This document shows positions 17,748-25,324 of a stretch of 64,000 nucleotides of DNA, one piece after another (position 1 is the stretch's first letter; each line of letters begins with the position of its first letter). The stretch covers positions 1,674,001-1,738,000 of the forward strand of contig JAFHKR010000039.1 of NCBI GenBank assembly GCA_017052515.1, read 5' to 3'. A model generated the notes under the pieces. It had not been told where the DNA came from, ran no database searches, and saw nothing but the letters and a program-made list of their open reading frames with translations. A program made the position numbers and the translations under genes. The DNA comes from Fictibacillus nanhaiensis (lineage in GTDB: Bacteria; Bacillota; Bacilli; Bacillales; Fictibacillaceae).

Positions 17748-18293
17748 ATGTTCATGCTCGAAAGAGAGCGAATTGATTCAACGTTTAAGAAAGTGAAGGG
17801 ACAAACCGCTAACTTCTTAACATTGATCAATTTATCACTAGGAACTTTAGCTTTATTATTTATGATCTCAGGAGATTTGAAGTTAGGATTCATCTTAATC
17901 TTCTTAGCTGGTCTGTTTGATCGGTTTGATGGTATGGTAGCAAGAAAGTTAAACATCGAGTCCGAATTTGGAAAACAATTAGACTCTCTTTGTGACTTGA
18001 TATCATTTGGAATCGCACCTGCGTTTTTAATCTATCAAGTCGCCCTTCATCAGTTTGGTGTTCCTGGCATAATTTTCACCATTATCTTTATAGTTTGTGG
18101 TGCGATTCGGTTGGCTCGTTTTAACATTACAGAGTTTACTGGTTCATTTGTTGGAGTGCCGATCACTCTAGCTGGGTGTTTGATGGCTGCAGGTTATCTG
18201 ACGGTTGATCTAGTACCTGGATATCTTTATATGTTTTTAACTTTTGGATTATCTGTCCTTATGATTAGTACCATTACGATTGAAAAAAGATAA
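17748..18293 (+). CDS. pssA: CDP-diacylglycerol-serine O-phosphatidyltransferase
   Basis: Makes phosphatidylserine, the precursor of phosphatidylethanolamine, in the membrane. The 181-residue protein carries the complete CDP-alcohol phosphatidyltransferase signature, with aspartates and spacing D-x2-DG-x2-AR-x8-G-x3-D-x3-D beginning at DRFDGMVAR. The ATG has GAGGAG seven nt upstream; the longer frame opens on a TTG that is part of that RBS. A terminator follows. No psd gene is adjacent. Confidence 0.93.
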   Translation: MFMLERERIDSTFKKVKGQTANFLTLINLSLGTLALLFMISGDLKLGFILIFLAGLFDRFDGMVARKLNIESEFGKQLDSLCDLISFGIAPAFLIYQVALHQFGVPGIIFTIIFIVCGAIRLARFNITEFTGSFVGVPITLAGCLMAAGYLTVDLVPGYLYMFLTFGLSVLMISTITIEKR

Positions 18294-18309
18294 AGGGTAA
18301 GTCATGAAG

Positions 18310-18341
18310 AAAAGCTTGGCATTACATTTGCCAAGCTTTTT
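18310..18341 (+). terminator. terminator after pssA
   Basis: Twelve-base arms beginning AAAAGCTTGGCA pair perfectly and run into Ts. Confidence 0.9.
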
Positions 18342-18405
18342 GCTTTTTGCATTTGTCGGTTTTCTTTTCTTTCATACCTGAATAGAGGCAATACCTCTAA
18401 AGAGT

Positions 18406-18439
18406 AAAAAAACGGTGACTCCAATAAAGGAACCACCGT
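18406..18439 (-). terminator. terminator after the M3 oligopeptidase gene
   Basis: A CGGTGGTTCC/GGAGTCACCG stem (one G-U) is followed by seven Ts on the minus strand. Confidence 0.8.
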
Positions 18440-18447
18440 AATTTCGT

Positions 18448-20229
18448 TTATTCTTCTGTTAAAGCTAAGAACTCTTCTACGTCAGCTGCAGCAAGCTCGA
18501 TTCCTTTTAACCAGAAGTCTTGCTTTGTAACATCTATCCCTAGATGTTTTTGTGCGAGCTCTTCCACTTCCATCTTTCCTGTATCTTGAAGAAGTGCAAT
18601 ATATTTCTCTTCAAATGAAGGACCTTCTTCTTTTGCTTTTGCATAAATTCCCGCCGAGAACAGATAACCGAATGTATACGGGAAGTTATAGAACGGAACG
18701 TCTGTAATATAGAAATGAAGCTTAGATGCCCAGAAGTATGGGTGATACTCATCGAGTGCACCGTTAAAGGCTTCTTTCTGTGCTTCTTCCATCAGTTCAC
18801 ATAAACGTTCTACGGAAAGTTGACCGGATTTTCTTTCTTCATACATTCTTGTTTCAAAAAGAAAACGAGCATGTATGTTCATGAAGAATGCTACAGAACG
18901 TTGAGCCTTATCTTCTAAAAGAGCAATTTTCTCTTCTTTCGTTTTTGCGTTCGAAACTGCTGCATCAGCAACGATCATCTCCGCAAAAGTTGAAGCTGTT
19001 TCAGCTACGTTCATGGCATAATTGGTCGCGTAGTACGGCATCTCTTTTAAAACATCCGTATGAAACGCATGACCAAGCTCATGAGCTAACGTTGAAACGT
19101 TGCTCGGTGTTCCAGAGAACGTCATAAAGATTCTTGTTTCTTTCTTAGTTGGGAACCCTGTACAGAACCCTCCAGGTCTTTTCCCTGAACGATCTTCGGC
19201 TTCAATCCAACCGTCCAAGAATGCCTTTTCAGAGAAATCAGCCATCTTAGGTGCGAGCGTACGGAAATGCTCTACGATAAATTGTGCCGCTTCGTCATAG
19301 CTCATCTTGCTGTTTGCAGAAGATAGAGGTGCATCAACGTCGTACCAGCTTAATTTATCTAGACCTAGGAGTTTCGCTTTTCGATCTAAGTATTTTACGA
19401 AGATTTCTTTTTGGGAAGTGATCGCCTCCCACATTGCTGAGAGCGTCTCTTCTTTCATGCGATTGATCGCTAGTGGTTCTTTTAATGTCTCTTCCCAGCC
19501 TCTATGCTTGTAGATCTCGTTTCTAAATCCTGCGATATGATTTAGTGAAGCAGCACAGAATTCACCTTCATGATCCCAAGCTTGCACAAACTTTTCAAAT
19601 GTATCCTTTCTTACGTTACGGTCTGGACTTGAAAATTTATTCTCCGCTTGCCCAACTGAGAGTTCTTCTTCTTTTCCATCGATCTCAACTTTAATCGAAA
19701 TTCTACCTACCACTAGATCGTACAACGTTGACCAAGCATGATAGCCGTCTACAGCGAGATCATTGATCAATGATTCTTCAGAGATACCAAGCTTCTCTTT
19801 TGCATTCACTCTTCTCTCGTTCAAAGAGAACGCGATATGTTCGTACTCAGGAAGACTCATTAAATCTTTCCACGCATCTTCGGAAATATCCATTAATTTT
19901 TGGTCGATAACTGAACCAACGTTAGAGAATGCTGCATATACCGATTCTAATCGTCCGCGAAGAGCCATCGCCTTCTTGTCTTTTACATCTTGAGCGATCA
20001 AACAGCCTATGAAAGCTCCTGCAGTTGATAATCTTTCAGAAAAACTTTGAAGTTCGTTAATAAGTGATAAGAAGTTTTCGTTTGAAAACGTGAAAGAATC
20101 CGCTTTTTTTGCTAATTCTTTCGCTTCGTTCTCTGTCCAATTTATTTCAGCTAGTAATTCTTTAGAATCACTACCACCAGGAAAAACGGAATCAAGTTCC
20201 CATGTTTGTCTTAAATCTTGTAATAACAT
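18448..20229 (-). CDS. M3-family zinc oligoendopeptidase (PepF type)
   Basis: A cytoplasmic metalloendopeptidase for short peptides. The 593-residue protein has the zinc motif in LAHELGHAFH and the downstream NVAETASTFAEM segment supplying the third ligand glutamate. An N-terminal oligopeptidase F domain precedes it. GGGGGAG lies five nt before the selected ATG; the longest frame begins 19 codons earlier without an RBS. Monocistronic, with a terminator downstream. Confidence 0.92.
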   Translation of the reverse strand: MLLQDLRQTWELDSVFPGGSDSKELLAEINWTENEAKELAKKADSFTFSNENFLSLINELQSFSERLSTAGAFIGCLIAQDVKDKKAMALRGRLESVYAAFSNVGSVIDQKLMDISEDAWKDLMSLPEYEHIAFSLNERRVNAKEKLGISEESLINDLAVDGYHAWSTLYDLVVGRISIKVEIDGKEEELSVGQAENKFSSPDRNVRKDTFEKFVQAWDHEGEFCAASLNHIAGFRNEIYKHRGWEETLKEPLAINRMKEETLSAMWEAITSQKEIFVKYLDRKAKLLGLDKLSWYDVDAPLSSANSKMSYDEAAQFIVEHFRTLAPKMADFSEKAFLDGWIEAEDRSGKRPGGFCTGFPTKKETRIFMTFSGTPSNVSTLAHELGHAFHTDVLKEMPYYATNYAMNVAETASTFAEMIVADAAVSNAKTKEEKIALLEDKAQRSVAFFMNIHARFLFETRMYEERKSGQLSVERLCELMEEAQKEAFNGALDEYHPYFWASKLHFYITDVPFYNFPYTFGYLFSAGIYAKAKEEGPSFEEKYIALLQDTGKMEVEELAQKHLGIDVTKQDFWLKGIELAAADVEEFLALTEE

Positions 20230-20446
20230 TATTTCTCCCCCATATGTACATATTTCCACTCTTTTCTTATTATAAAAAATATTCAAACAAAAATCGACTA
20301 TGAAGTTTATTTTTTTGATTTATTTTTTATGGAAAGGATAATTCATTTAAACAAAAAGCTCTTTTCTAAAGATTTGCTTAAGAGTATTATCTTCTATGCT
20401 CAATTATTTTAAGTTTTACGGTACGTGTTTTTATATTTATTACACG

Positions 20447-20572
20447 TTCACCGATAAAAGAGCTGTGACCACCTGATAAGTGCTCGCGACCACCTGAGAT
20501 GCATAACTTTTCGCCTATGATCATGCGTTTTCCACCTGAGAAACCCTAATTTTCACCACTTATGTCACTGAT
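20447..20572. repeat. six-unit intergenic array with exact 21-bp period
   Basis: Units start at 20447, 20468, 20489, 20510, 20531 and 20552. Three contain CCACCTGA; the others keep only part, such as CACC or CGCC, at the same offset. The remaining positions are poorly conserved. The array sits in the 555-bp gap between the oligopeptidase and the 24-aa peptide gene; the flanks at 20230-20446 and 20573-20744 show nothing I can name. Confidence 0.65.
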
Positions 20573-20754
20573 CATCACTACATTTTTGCTCCTACTCTAC
20601 AATCCCGAACCCCGAAACAAAAAAGCCAACATATCATGCAAGAGCCACGATTTTTAGGCTCCGCTTGCCACATTAACTAATTCCCTTCTACATGCTTGCT
20701 GATTTACTTTATATTAGTAACAGGCAAAGACTTTCTGAAAACAGTCAAAAAAAA

Positions 20755-20777
20755 AGCTCTCCATCTGAAGGAGAGCT
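20755..20777 (-). terminator. terminator after the 24-aa peptide ORF
   Basis: A perfect eight-base stem AGCTCTCC followed on the minus strand by nine Ts, six bases past the small ORF's stop. Confidence 0.9.
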
Positions 20778-20783
20778 CGACAT

Positions 20784-20858
20784 TTATTCAGCGATTGAAA
20801 CATAGACAAAATAGGCCAGCATCACTACGAATGATCCATAAAGTACTGCATCTTGCAT
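20784..20858 (-). CDS. 24-residue single-helix membrane peptide, unannotated type
   Basis: A short ORF with a strong Shine-Dalgarno (GGAGG seven nt before ATG) and its own terminator. The peptide begins MQDAVLYGSF and ends VYVSIAE, with one hydrophobic helix and very few charges. I do not recognise a family. Neighbouring genes are a SASP and sigK, so sporulation expression is possible but not shown. The combination of RBS, coding length and terminator argues it is real. Confidence 0.6.
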   Translation of the reverse strand: MQDAVLYGSFVVMLAYFVYVSIAE

Positions 20859-20918
20859 AAGAACCCCTCCTGGTTTTTTACCTATTCTATTCCCTGTTTT
20901 GTATATCTAAACCCCAAC

Positions 20919-21200
20919 TTATCGAACTTGTTTTCCTAAATTGGCTTTTGCCTGCTGAATAAGTTCTTTTACCATTCTTCCGCCAATCTGACCGCCAACT
21001 TTTCCAGCGTCTTTTGACGTAATCGTACCGTTATATCCTTTTTCAAGGTTCACACCCATATCTCTCGCCACCTCATACTTAACATCATCTGGTGACTGAT
21101 CTGATACGTTATAACCCGCTTCTCTCATCACTTTTGCTTTTAACCGATCAAGCCCTTCTCTTGCTTCGGGGACGATGGGTTGACGCTTTCTTCTTGCCAT
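20919..21200 (-). CDS. alpha/beta-type small acid-soluble spore protein
   Basis: Binds and protects DNA in the dormant spore. The 93-residue protein contains the two SASP signatures: YEVARDMGVNLEKGYNGTITSKDAGKVGG region (described from its parts KYEVARDMGVNL and GKVGGQIGG) and a basic N-terminus MARRKRQPIVPEA. AAAGGAG precedes this ATG. A longer frame runs back into sigK and has no RBS. The extended basic N-terminus resembles SspF-like proteins more than SspA/B. Confidence 0.9.
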   Translation of the reverse strand: MARRKRQPIVPEAREGLDRLKAKVMREAGYNVSDQSPDDVKYEVARDMGVNLEKGYNGTITSKDAGKVGGQIGGRMVKELIQQAKANLGKQVR

Positions 21201-21248
21201 ATATAAAAACTCCTTTTTTTCTTTAGTTTGTCCGAATAAAAAAATAAA

Positions 21249-21272
21249 AAGACTGTAATTGTTACCAGTCTT
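21249..21272 (-). terminator. terminator after sigK
   Basis: An AAGACTG...CAGTCTT stem with T-rich sequence on the minus strand, 14 bp past the sigK stop. Confidence 0.75.
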
Positions 21273-21285
21273 CTTAAGGAAGGAT

Positions 21286-21993
21286 TTATCGTTCTGATTG
21301 CTGGCGGCTTCGGTAAAATTCATGAAACAGCTTCATAAGCGCTCGCTTCTCGATCCTTGAAACATAACTTCTCGATATCCCTAGCTGTTTTGCGATCTCA
21401 CGCTGTGTTTTTTCTTTTTGAAGATCGAGTCCGAACCGTCCGACGATCACTTCTTTTTCACGGTCATCCAACACATGAATATAATCGTATATCTTCTTCT
21501 TTTGCATCTTTAATTGGATGGCATCCACAACATCTTCTGTTTCCGCTTTCAACACATCGATCAATGTAATCTCATTTCCTTCTTTGTCCGTTCCGATCGG
21601 GTCATGAAGGGAAACATCTTTCTTTGTTTTCTTTAGAGCGCGTAGATGCATCAATATTTCGTTTTCTATACATCGAGCAGCATACGTTGCAAGCTTCGTT
21701 CCCTTACCTCTCGAGTAACTTTCAATGGCTTTTATCAGTCCGATCGTGCCAATTGATATTAAGTCCTCCGTATCTTCACCGGTGTTTTCAAATTTTTTCA
21801 CGATATGCGCAACAAGCCTTAAGTTATGTTCGATCAACATGGCTCTTGCATGTTCGTTTCCTTCGGCCATCTCTTTTAAGTACTGCTTTTCTTCATTTTC
21901 AGACAGGGGCTGGGGAAACGCGTTGTTTTTAACATATGATACAAAGAGCATAACTTCCTTGAAAAAGTAAGCCAACACACCTACTAATGACAT
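21286..21993 (-). CDS. sigK: RNA polymerase sporulation sigma factor SigK, uninterrupted
   Basis: Late mother-cell sigma factor controlling coat and spore-maturation genes. The 235-residue protein has the hydrophobic pro-sequence ([19 protein letters not shown]) cleaved by SpoIVFB before [11 protein letters not shown]. Region 2 includes [16 protein letters not shown], and the region 4 helix-turn-helix includes [20 protein letters not shown]. The gene is continuous, so no skin element divides it as in B. subtilis 168. GGAGGTG lies just before the ATG. Confidence 0.96.
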   Translation of the reverse strand: MSLVGVLAYFFKEVMLFVSYVKNNAFPQPLSENEEKQYLKEMAEGNEHARAMLIEHNLRLVAHIVKKFENTGEDTEDLISIGTIGLIKAIESYSRGKGTKLATYAARCIENEILMHLRALKKTKKDVSLHDPIGTDKEGNEITLIDVLKAETEDVVDAIQLKMQKKKIYDYIHVLDDREKEVIVGRFGLDLQKEKTQREIAKQLGISRSYVSRIEKRALMKLFHEFYRSRQQSER

Positions 21994-22169
21994 GACAGCA
22001 CCTCCAAGACGATTCTCTATTCCCTTATCTTTATGCTGTGCTGGGCTTGGGTGTGTCTGTACATCTTTAAAAACCAGGGAACCTTTTTATTTTTACAATC
22101 GTACTAGAAATAAATGGTTCAAATACAGAGTGATCCATACTATAATTGAGCATGGAATGAGGTGAAGAT

Positions 22170-22493
22170 GTGAATAAAACAAAAAAACTTATCGCAGGTG
22201 TTTCCTCTGCTTCTGTTGCAGTTATGCTCTCTGGCTGTAACGACCAAGCGCAAGATATTCCACCAGAGCCAACTGATACGGAATGCCAGGATTGGGAATG
22301 GGATGAAGATGACGGGGTATATGAATGTGATGACACCGGTTCTCGTTATTTCGGTCACTATTACCACGGTGGAAGCTACTACAAAGGAAAGAGCAGCTTA
22401 TTAAAAAGCTCTGCTTATAAATCCTACAAGAGTAGTTCGAGTTTCAAAGGCGGTGGATCTGGCTTCGGAGGAAGCAAAGGATTTGGCGGATAA
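22170..22493 (+). CDS. YjfM/YgiB-like lipoprotein with Gly-rich tail ending in Gly-Gly
   Basis: A 107-residue secreted protein. A basic N-terminus and hydrophobic stretch end in the lipobox MLSGC (Cys near residue 23). An acidic segment (PTDTECQDWEWDEDD) and a Tyr/Lys/Ser-rich stretch follow, and the tail is glycine-rich, ending KGFGG. The GTG start has GAGGTG upstream. DUF1190-type lipoproteins of E. coli (YgiB, YjfM) are encoded beside ATP-grasp YgiC/YjfC; the same partners follow here. Function is unknown; the C-terminal Gly-Gly is a possible ligation site. Confidence 0.7.
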   Translation: MNKTKKLIAGVSSASVAVMLSGCNDQAQDIPPEPTDTECQDWEWDEDDGVYECDDTGSRYFGHYYHGGSYYKGKSSLLKSSAYKSYKSSSSFKGGGSGFGGSKGFGG

Positions 22494-22512
22494 ATCATGA
22501 GGAGTTGTGAAG

Positions 22513-22911
22513 ATGGATAACTTATTTCTTAATTTTGCCCTTTATGCAGCTACAGGGCTTGGTTTACTTTTTGTCGGCTTCATTATATTTGAACTAACAA
22601 CAAAAACGAAAGAACTTCAATTAATTAGTAAGGGAAACTGTGCAGCGGCATTGTCACTTGGCGGAAGACTTTTTGGTCTTGCTTTCGTCATTGGATCTTC
22701 AATCGCAAATTCTTTGAGCATCGTTGATTTGCTGATTTGGGGATCTGTCGGGATTGTTGCACAAATCGTAGCTCTATTCGTAGCAGAACACCTAGCGATT
22801 CGTTCGAGCATCTCAAAAGCAATCGATGCAGATAACAAAGCCGTTGGACTTCTTGTTATGTTTTTGAGTGTTTCCGTTGGTTGGGTTATCGCTCAGTGTC
22901 TTACATATTAA
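22513..22911 (+). CDS. DUF350 (YjfL-like) membrane protein
   Basis: A 132-residue protein with four predicted membrane helices in two related halves, characteristic of DUF350. The polar segment SKGNCAAALSLGGRLFGLAFVI is typical of the family (quoted in part). GAGGAG lies eight nt before the ATG, and a GTG two codons upstream is too close to it. The gene starts 20 bp after the lipoprotein gene, so the two are likely cotranscribed. E. coli YjfL neighbours YjfM and YjfC in the same way. No biochemical activity is established. Confidence 0.82.
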   Translation: MDNLFLNFALYAATGLGLLFVGFIIFELTTKTKELQLISKGNCAAALSLGGRLFGLAFVIGSSIANSLSIVDLLIWGSVGIVAQIVALFVAEHLAIRSSISKAIDADNKAVGLLVMFLSVSVGWVIAQCLTY

Positions 22912-22949
22912 TAAATAAGGCTGTTTTCGTAAACTTTGATGCTTTTGGA

Positions 22950-23083
22950 AGTGTTGATTTCCGTTCCAGGCTGCTCGCTTTCCACGGGGCAAGCGCTGAG
23001 CCACATTCGTACGTTTCACTCTTAAGTGTCTCAGCTGCCCGCCTGTCCCGTAGGAGTCTCGCACCTTCCACTCCAATCAATTG
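22950..23083. repeat. dispersed palindromic element, copy 1
   Basis: About 134 bp bounded by GTTGATTTCCG and CTCCAATCAA. Inner conserved blocks are GCTCGCTTTCC and TAGGAGTCTCGCACC. This is one of four copies in the window (others near 43128, 58974 and 62511), all intergenic and in the same orientation. Confidence 0.85.
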
Positions 23084-23130
23084 TCCAAGGAGTTCAAAGC
23101 AACAATCTTTTAGAAAAGAGCGATAAAAAA

Positions 23131-23152
23131 GCATGTGGCAATGGCCACATGC
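23131..23152 (-). terminator. terminator after the 148-aa gene
   Basis: GCATGTGGCAATGGCCACATGC forms a stem of nine to ten bp followed by six Ts on the minus strand. Confidence 0.85.
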
Positions 23153-23599
23153 TTAAATTTTATCCCCGACATACATCACATAAACAGCACGGTCTTCATC
23201 TATTTCAGCTGAATCACGTAAAAACTGTCCTTTACCAGGTATATCTACTACGTCTTTTAATAAATAACGGATAACATCCCAATGGCTGTTTAAAGCTTGG
23301 GTATGAAGTACAGGCATATCTCCTGAAGCGTTATAAGAGCGGAATTCTAAAAATATCCCTCTTCCTTTGTAACTCGTTTCCTCCGTAAATCTTCGAGCTT
23401 CTCCTATTTCTTTTACGATTAAAATTTCCTCGCTACCTTTCATTTCATTCGATTGCAGCTCGTACTCTTTACCACCTGTTACAAAAAATTCACAGAGCTG
23501 TCGAGCATATTTTTCATCGTTATGCATGTTTTTTGGAATCTTATACGTTAAGAAAGCTTCATATTCGTTATCTCTTTCGATAAAATAAGTAAGTTCCAT
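23153..23599 (-). CDS. uncharacterised 148-aa protein divergent from the ATP-grasp gene
   Basis: A soluble, acidic protein with no signal peptide or membrane helix. I recognise no family. The sequence mixes beta-type segments (EAFLTYKIPKN, RGIFLEFRSY) and ends VYVMYVGDKI. AGAGG lies before the second of two close ATG codons, which I choose. It is transcribed away from the glutathionylspermidine-synthase-like gene, only 82 bp apart, and lies inside the lipoprotein/DUF350/ATP-grasp cluster, so a related role is possible but unproven. Confidence 0.7.
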   Translation of the reverse strand: MELTYFIERDNEYEAFLTYKIPKNMHNDEKYARQLCEFFVTGGKEYELQSNEMKGSEEILIVKEIGEARRFTEETSYKGRGIFLEFRSYNASGDMPVLHTQALNSHWDVIRYLLKDVVDIPGKGQFLRDSAEIDEDRAVYVMYVGDKI

Positions 23600-23681
23600 T
23601 ATTTTCATCCTCTTTATAATTTGTTATGTTTATCATACCAGTTTATTGTTGTATCCGTATGTTTTGGAGGTAATTAAACGC

Positions 23682-24923
23682 ATGACCTATATAGATAATA
23701 GACAAAAATTTTATAATCAGCTACCTGAGTTCTGGGCCGATATGTATGGTCAAGAATATGCTTTATATGAACCTGCTGAAATCTCAGAAGACGCTGTAAA
23801 AGATGCGAGGCTTCTTGGTGAAAGAGCTGGCCATATTTTGTTTAAGACGGCCTCTCTCCTACAGTCTGAAAATATTGAAGATGATACTTTGCAGCTTCTA
23901 GGTTTTCCATCAGCTCTAAATTCTTTTCTTCGGCATCAGACCCCATTAACTAAAACCGTTATCGGAAGGATCGACTCAATCGAAACATCTGAAGGTCATA
24001 AAATCATGGAGTTTAACAGTGATACACCCACTTTTATTTACGAATGCTTCAAGGTGAACGGATTGATCTGTAAGCATCACGGATATAGAGATCCGAACGA
24101 AGAAAAAGAAAAACAATTACAGAACGCTGTACGCTCCTCCATCTTGAGTGCATATCGACACTTACAGACGGAGCATGCCCCTCACATCGTTTTCACAGCT
24201 CATGAAGAGAACATTGAAGATAAGCAGACTGTTCTATATTTAAAAGAGCTTTCTGGATTTCCTTCTGAGTTTGTACCTTTAGAAGAATTGGTCATACGAA
24301 AAGGAATCGGCTTGTTCGATCAAAAAGGGAAGAAAATCGATGTTTTATATAGACAAACTTTTCCGATCGAGCTTCTTATACAAGATGTAGACAAAGTGAC
24401 GAACGAAGATATCGGATTACAGCTTACAGAGCTTGTCGTTCAAAATAAATTGGCAATCATTAATCCACCATCAGCCTTTTTACTACAGAGCAAAGCCATT
24501 CTAGCCGTCATTTGGGGGTTACACGAAGAACGCTCTCCTTACTTTTCAAGTGAAGAACACGCATGGATCGAACGCTATTTCTTACCTACCTACCTTGAAC
24601 CAGACACGTTTTTAAAGAACAAAGAAAAGTATGTGCAAAAACCTGTTTTTGGTAGAGAAGGAGATACAGTTCGTATTTTTGATGGTAACGGCTACTTAAT
24701 AGATCAAGACAAACACCATAGTTATGACAACTATGTAAGTGTATATCAAAAGTATGTATCGCTTCCAAAAATGACATTTCAATCTCAAAGAGGAGCTCAA
24801 GAAGGCTACAGAATGACAGGAACATTTATCATTAACGGAAAACCAAGTGCTTTTGGTTTTCGTATTGGAAACGCAATAACCGATAACCTATCTTATTTCT
24901 TGCCTTCTTGTATAAAAAAGTAG
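23682..24923 (+). CDS. glutathionylspermidine-synthase-like ATP-grasp ligase (YjfC/YgiC type)
   Basis: A 413-residue preATP-grasp/ATP-grasp protein. The substrate-loop motif MEFNSDTPTF near residue 120 and the KPVFGREGDTVRI motif in the C-terminal half match the GSP_synth fold. There is no N-terminal amidase domain, so it resembles YgiC/YjfC rather than full E. coli GspS. Such enzymes are expected to form amide bonds between a carboxylate and an amine using ATP. The adjacent lipoprotein and DUF350 gene match the E. coli yjfLMC arrangement. GGAGG lies 11 nt before the ATG. Confidence 0.85.
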   Translation: MTYIDNRQKFYNQLPEFWADMYGQEYALYEPAEISEDAVKDARLLGERAGHILFKTASLLQSENIEDDTLQLLGFPSALNSFLRHQTPLTKTVIGRIDSIETSEGHKIMEFNSDTPTFIYECFKVNGLICKHHGYRDPNEEKEKQLQNAVRSSILSAYRHLQTEHAPHIVFTAHEENIEDKQTVLYLKELSGFPSEFVPLEELVIRKGIGLFDQKGKKIDVLYRQTFPIELLIQDVDKVTNEDIGLQLTELVVQNKLAIINPPSAFLLQSKAILAVIWGLHEERSPYFSSEEHAWIERYFLPTYLEPDTFLKNKEKYVQKPVFGREGDTVRIFDGNGYLIDQDKHHSYDNYVSVYQKYVSLPKMTFQSQRGAQEGYRMTGTFIINGKPSAFGFRIGNAITDNLSYFLPSCIKK

Positions 24924-24960
24924 CGCATGCCGAATCGGCACACGCTACTTTTATTTTTTT
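24918..24960 (+). terminator. terminator after the ATP-grasp gene
   Basis: Outer AAGTAGCG/CGCTACTT and inner TGCCGA/TCGGCA stems followed by a T-run. Confidence 0.85.
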
Positions 24961-25111
24961 ACAGCCATGATGACAAATTATAAGATGCCTTTTCTTTAGC
25001 ACGATCATAAAGTGTTTTTACTTCCAGATCACGTGCGTAAAGTTCATCAGAACGATTATTTCTTTTAATAGAAAAGGTTATCGTTACAAAAAACAAGTGT
25101 AATGTAAACAT
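24959..25111 (-). CDS. yrzI: YrzI-family small protein (50 aa)
   Basis: A 50-residue protein with a hydrophobic N-terminus (MFTLHLFFVTITFSIKR) followed by a charged helix rich in Asp, Glu, Arg and Lys. This pattern matches the Bacillus small-protein family typified by YrzI, often present in tandem. AAGGAG lies 10 nt before the ATG. Function unknown. It is the last of three small leftward ORFs. Confidence 0.7.
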   Translation of the reverse strand: MFTLHLFFVTITFSIKRNNRSDELYARDLEVKTLYDRAKEKASYNLSSWL

Positions 25112-25150
25112 AAATTTATTAGCTCCTTCGTTTCAATCGTATTTTTTCCC

Positions 25151-25210
25151 TCAGGTTGAATCTTTCTCCGTTAAAAGCCAAGTTAGCAGTGTAATTCCAA
25201 TCATTATCAT
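25151..25210 (-). CDS. 19-residue hydrophobic peptide ORF
   Basis: A tiny ORF with an excellent Shine-Dalgarno (AAGGAGGAG six nt before the ATG). It starts MIMIGITLLTW, one short hydrophobic helix, and ends in a charged tail. It lies 40 bp upstream of the YrzI-like gene and directly below a terminator-like hairpin. Real translation is inferred from the RBS only. Confidence 0.45.
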   Translation of the reverse strand: MIMIGITLLTWLLTEKDST

Positions 25211-25241
25211 TTGCTTCTCCTCCTTTAAAGATTTATAAAAA

Positions 25242-25269
25242 AACACCGCAGAATAACTCCTGCAGTGTT
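25242..25269 (-). terminator. second tandem terminator in the small-peptide cluster
   Basis: AACACCGCAG and CTGCAGTGTT pair (one G-U), with a run of seven Ts following on the minus strand, ending about 20 bp before the RBS of the 19-aa ORF. Confidence 0.75.
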
Positions 25270-25287
25270 AAAAAAGCACATAAAAAA

Positions 25288-25308
25288 CCGCAGGTATTCG
25301 ACCTGCGG
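25288..25308 (-). terminator. first tandem terminator in the small-peptide cluster
   Basis: A perfect eight-bp stem CCGCAGGT with a five-base loop, followed by six Ts on the minus strand, just past the 26-aa ORF. Confidence 0.85.
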
Positions 25309-25324
25309 TGTCTTTTAAATAAAG

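Noticed and set aside
20447-20572. CRISPR array
   Set aside because: The period is 21 bp with only a short core conserved; there is no 25-40 bp repeat, no unique spacers and no cas gene.
21201-21323. Extended SASP start overlapping the end of sigK
   Set aside because: The extra residues do not resemble SASPs and the true RBS lies just before the later ATG.
21994-22066. sigma-E or sigma-K promoter upstream of sigK
   Set aside because: Only a CATAAAGATA-like -10 with wrong spacing and no convincing -35 was seen.
22881-23276. Several short frames in both directions over the dispersed element
   Set aside because: They lie in the palindromic repeat, lack RBSs, and do not recur as frames in the other copies.
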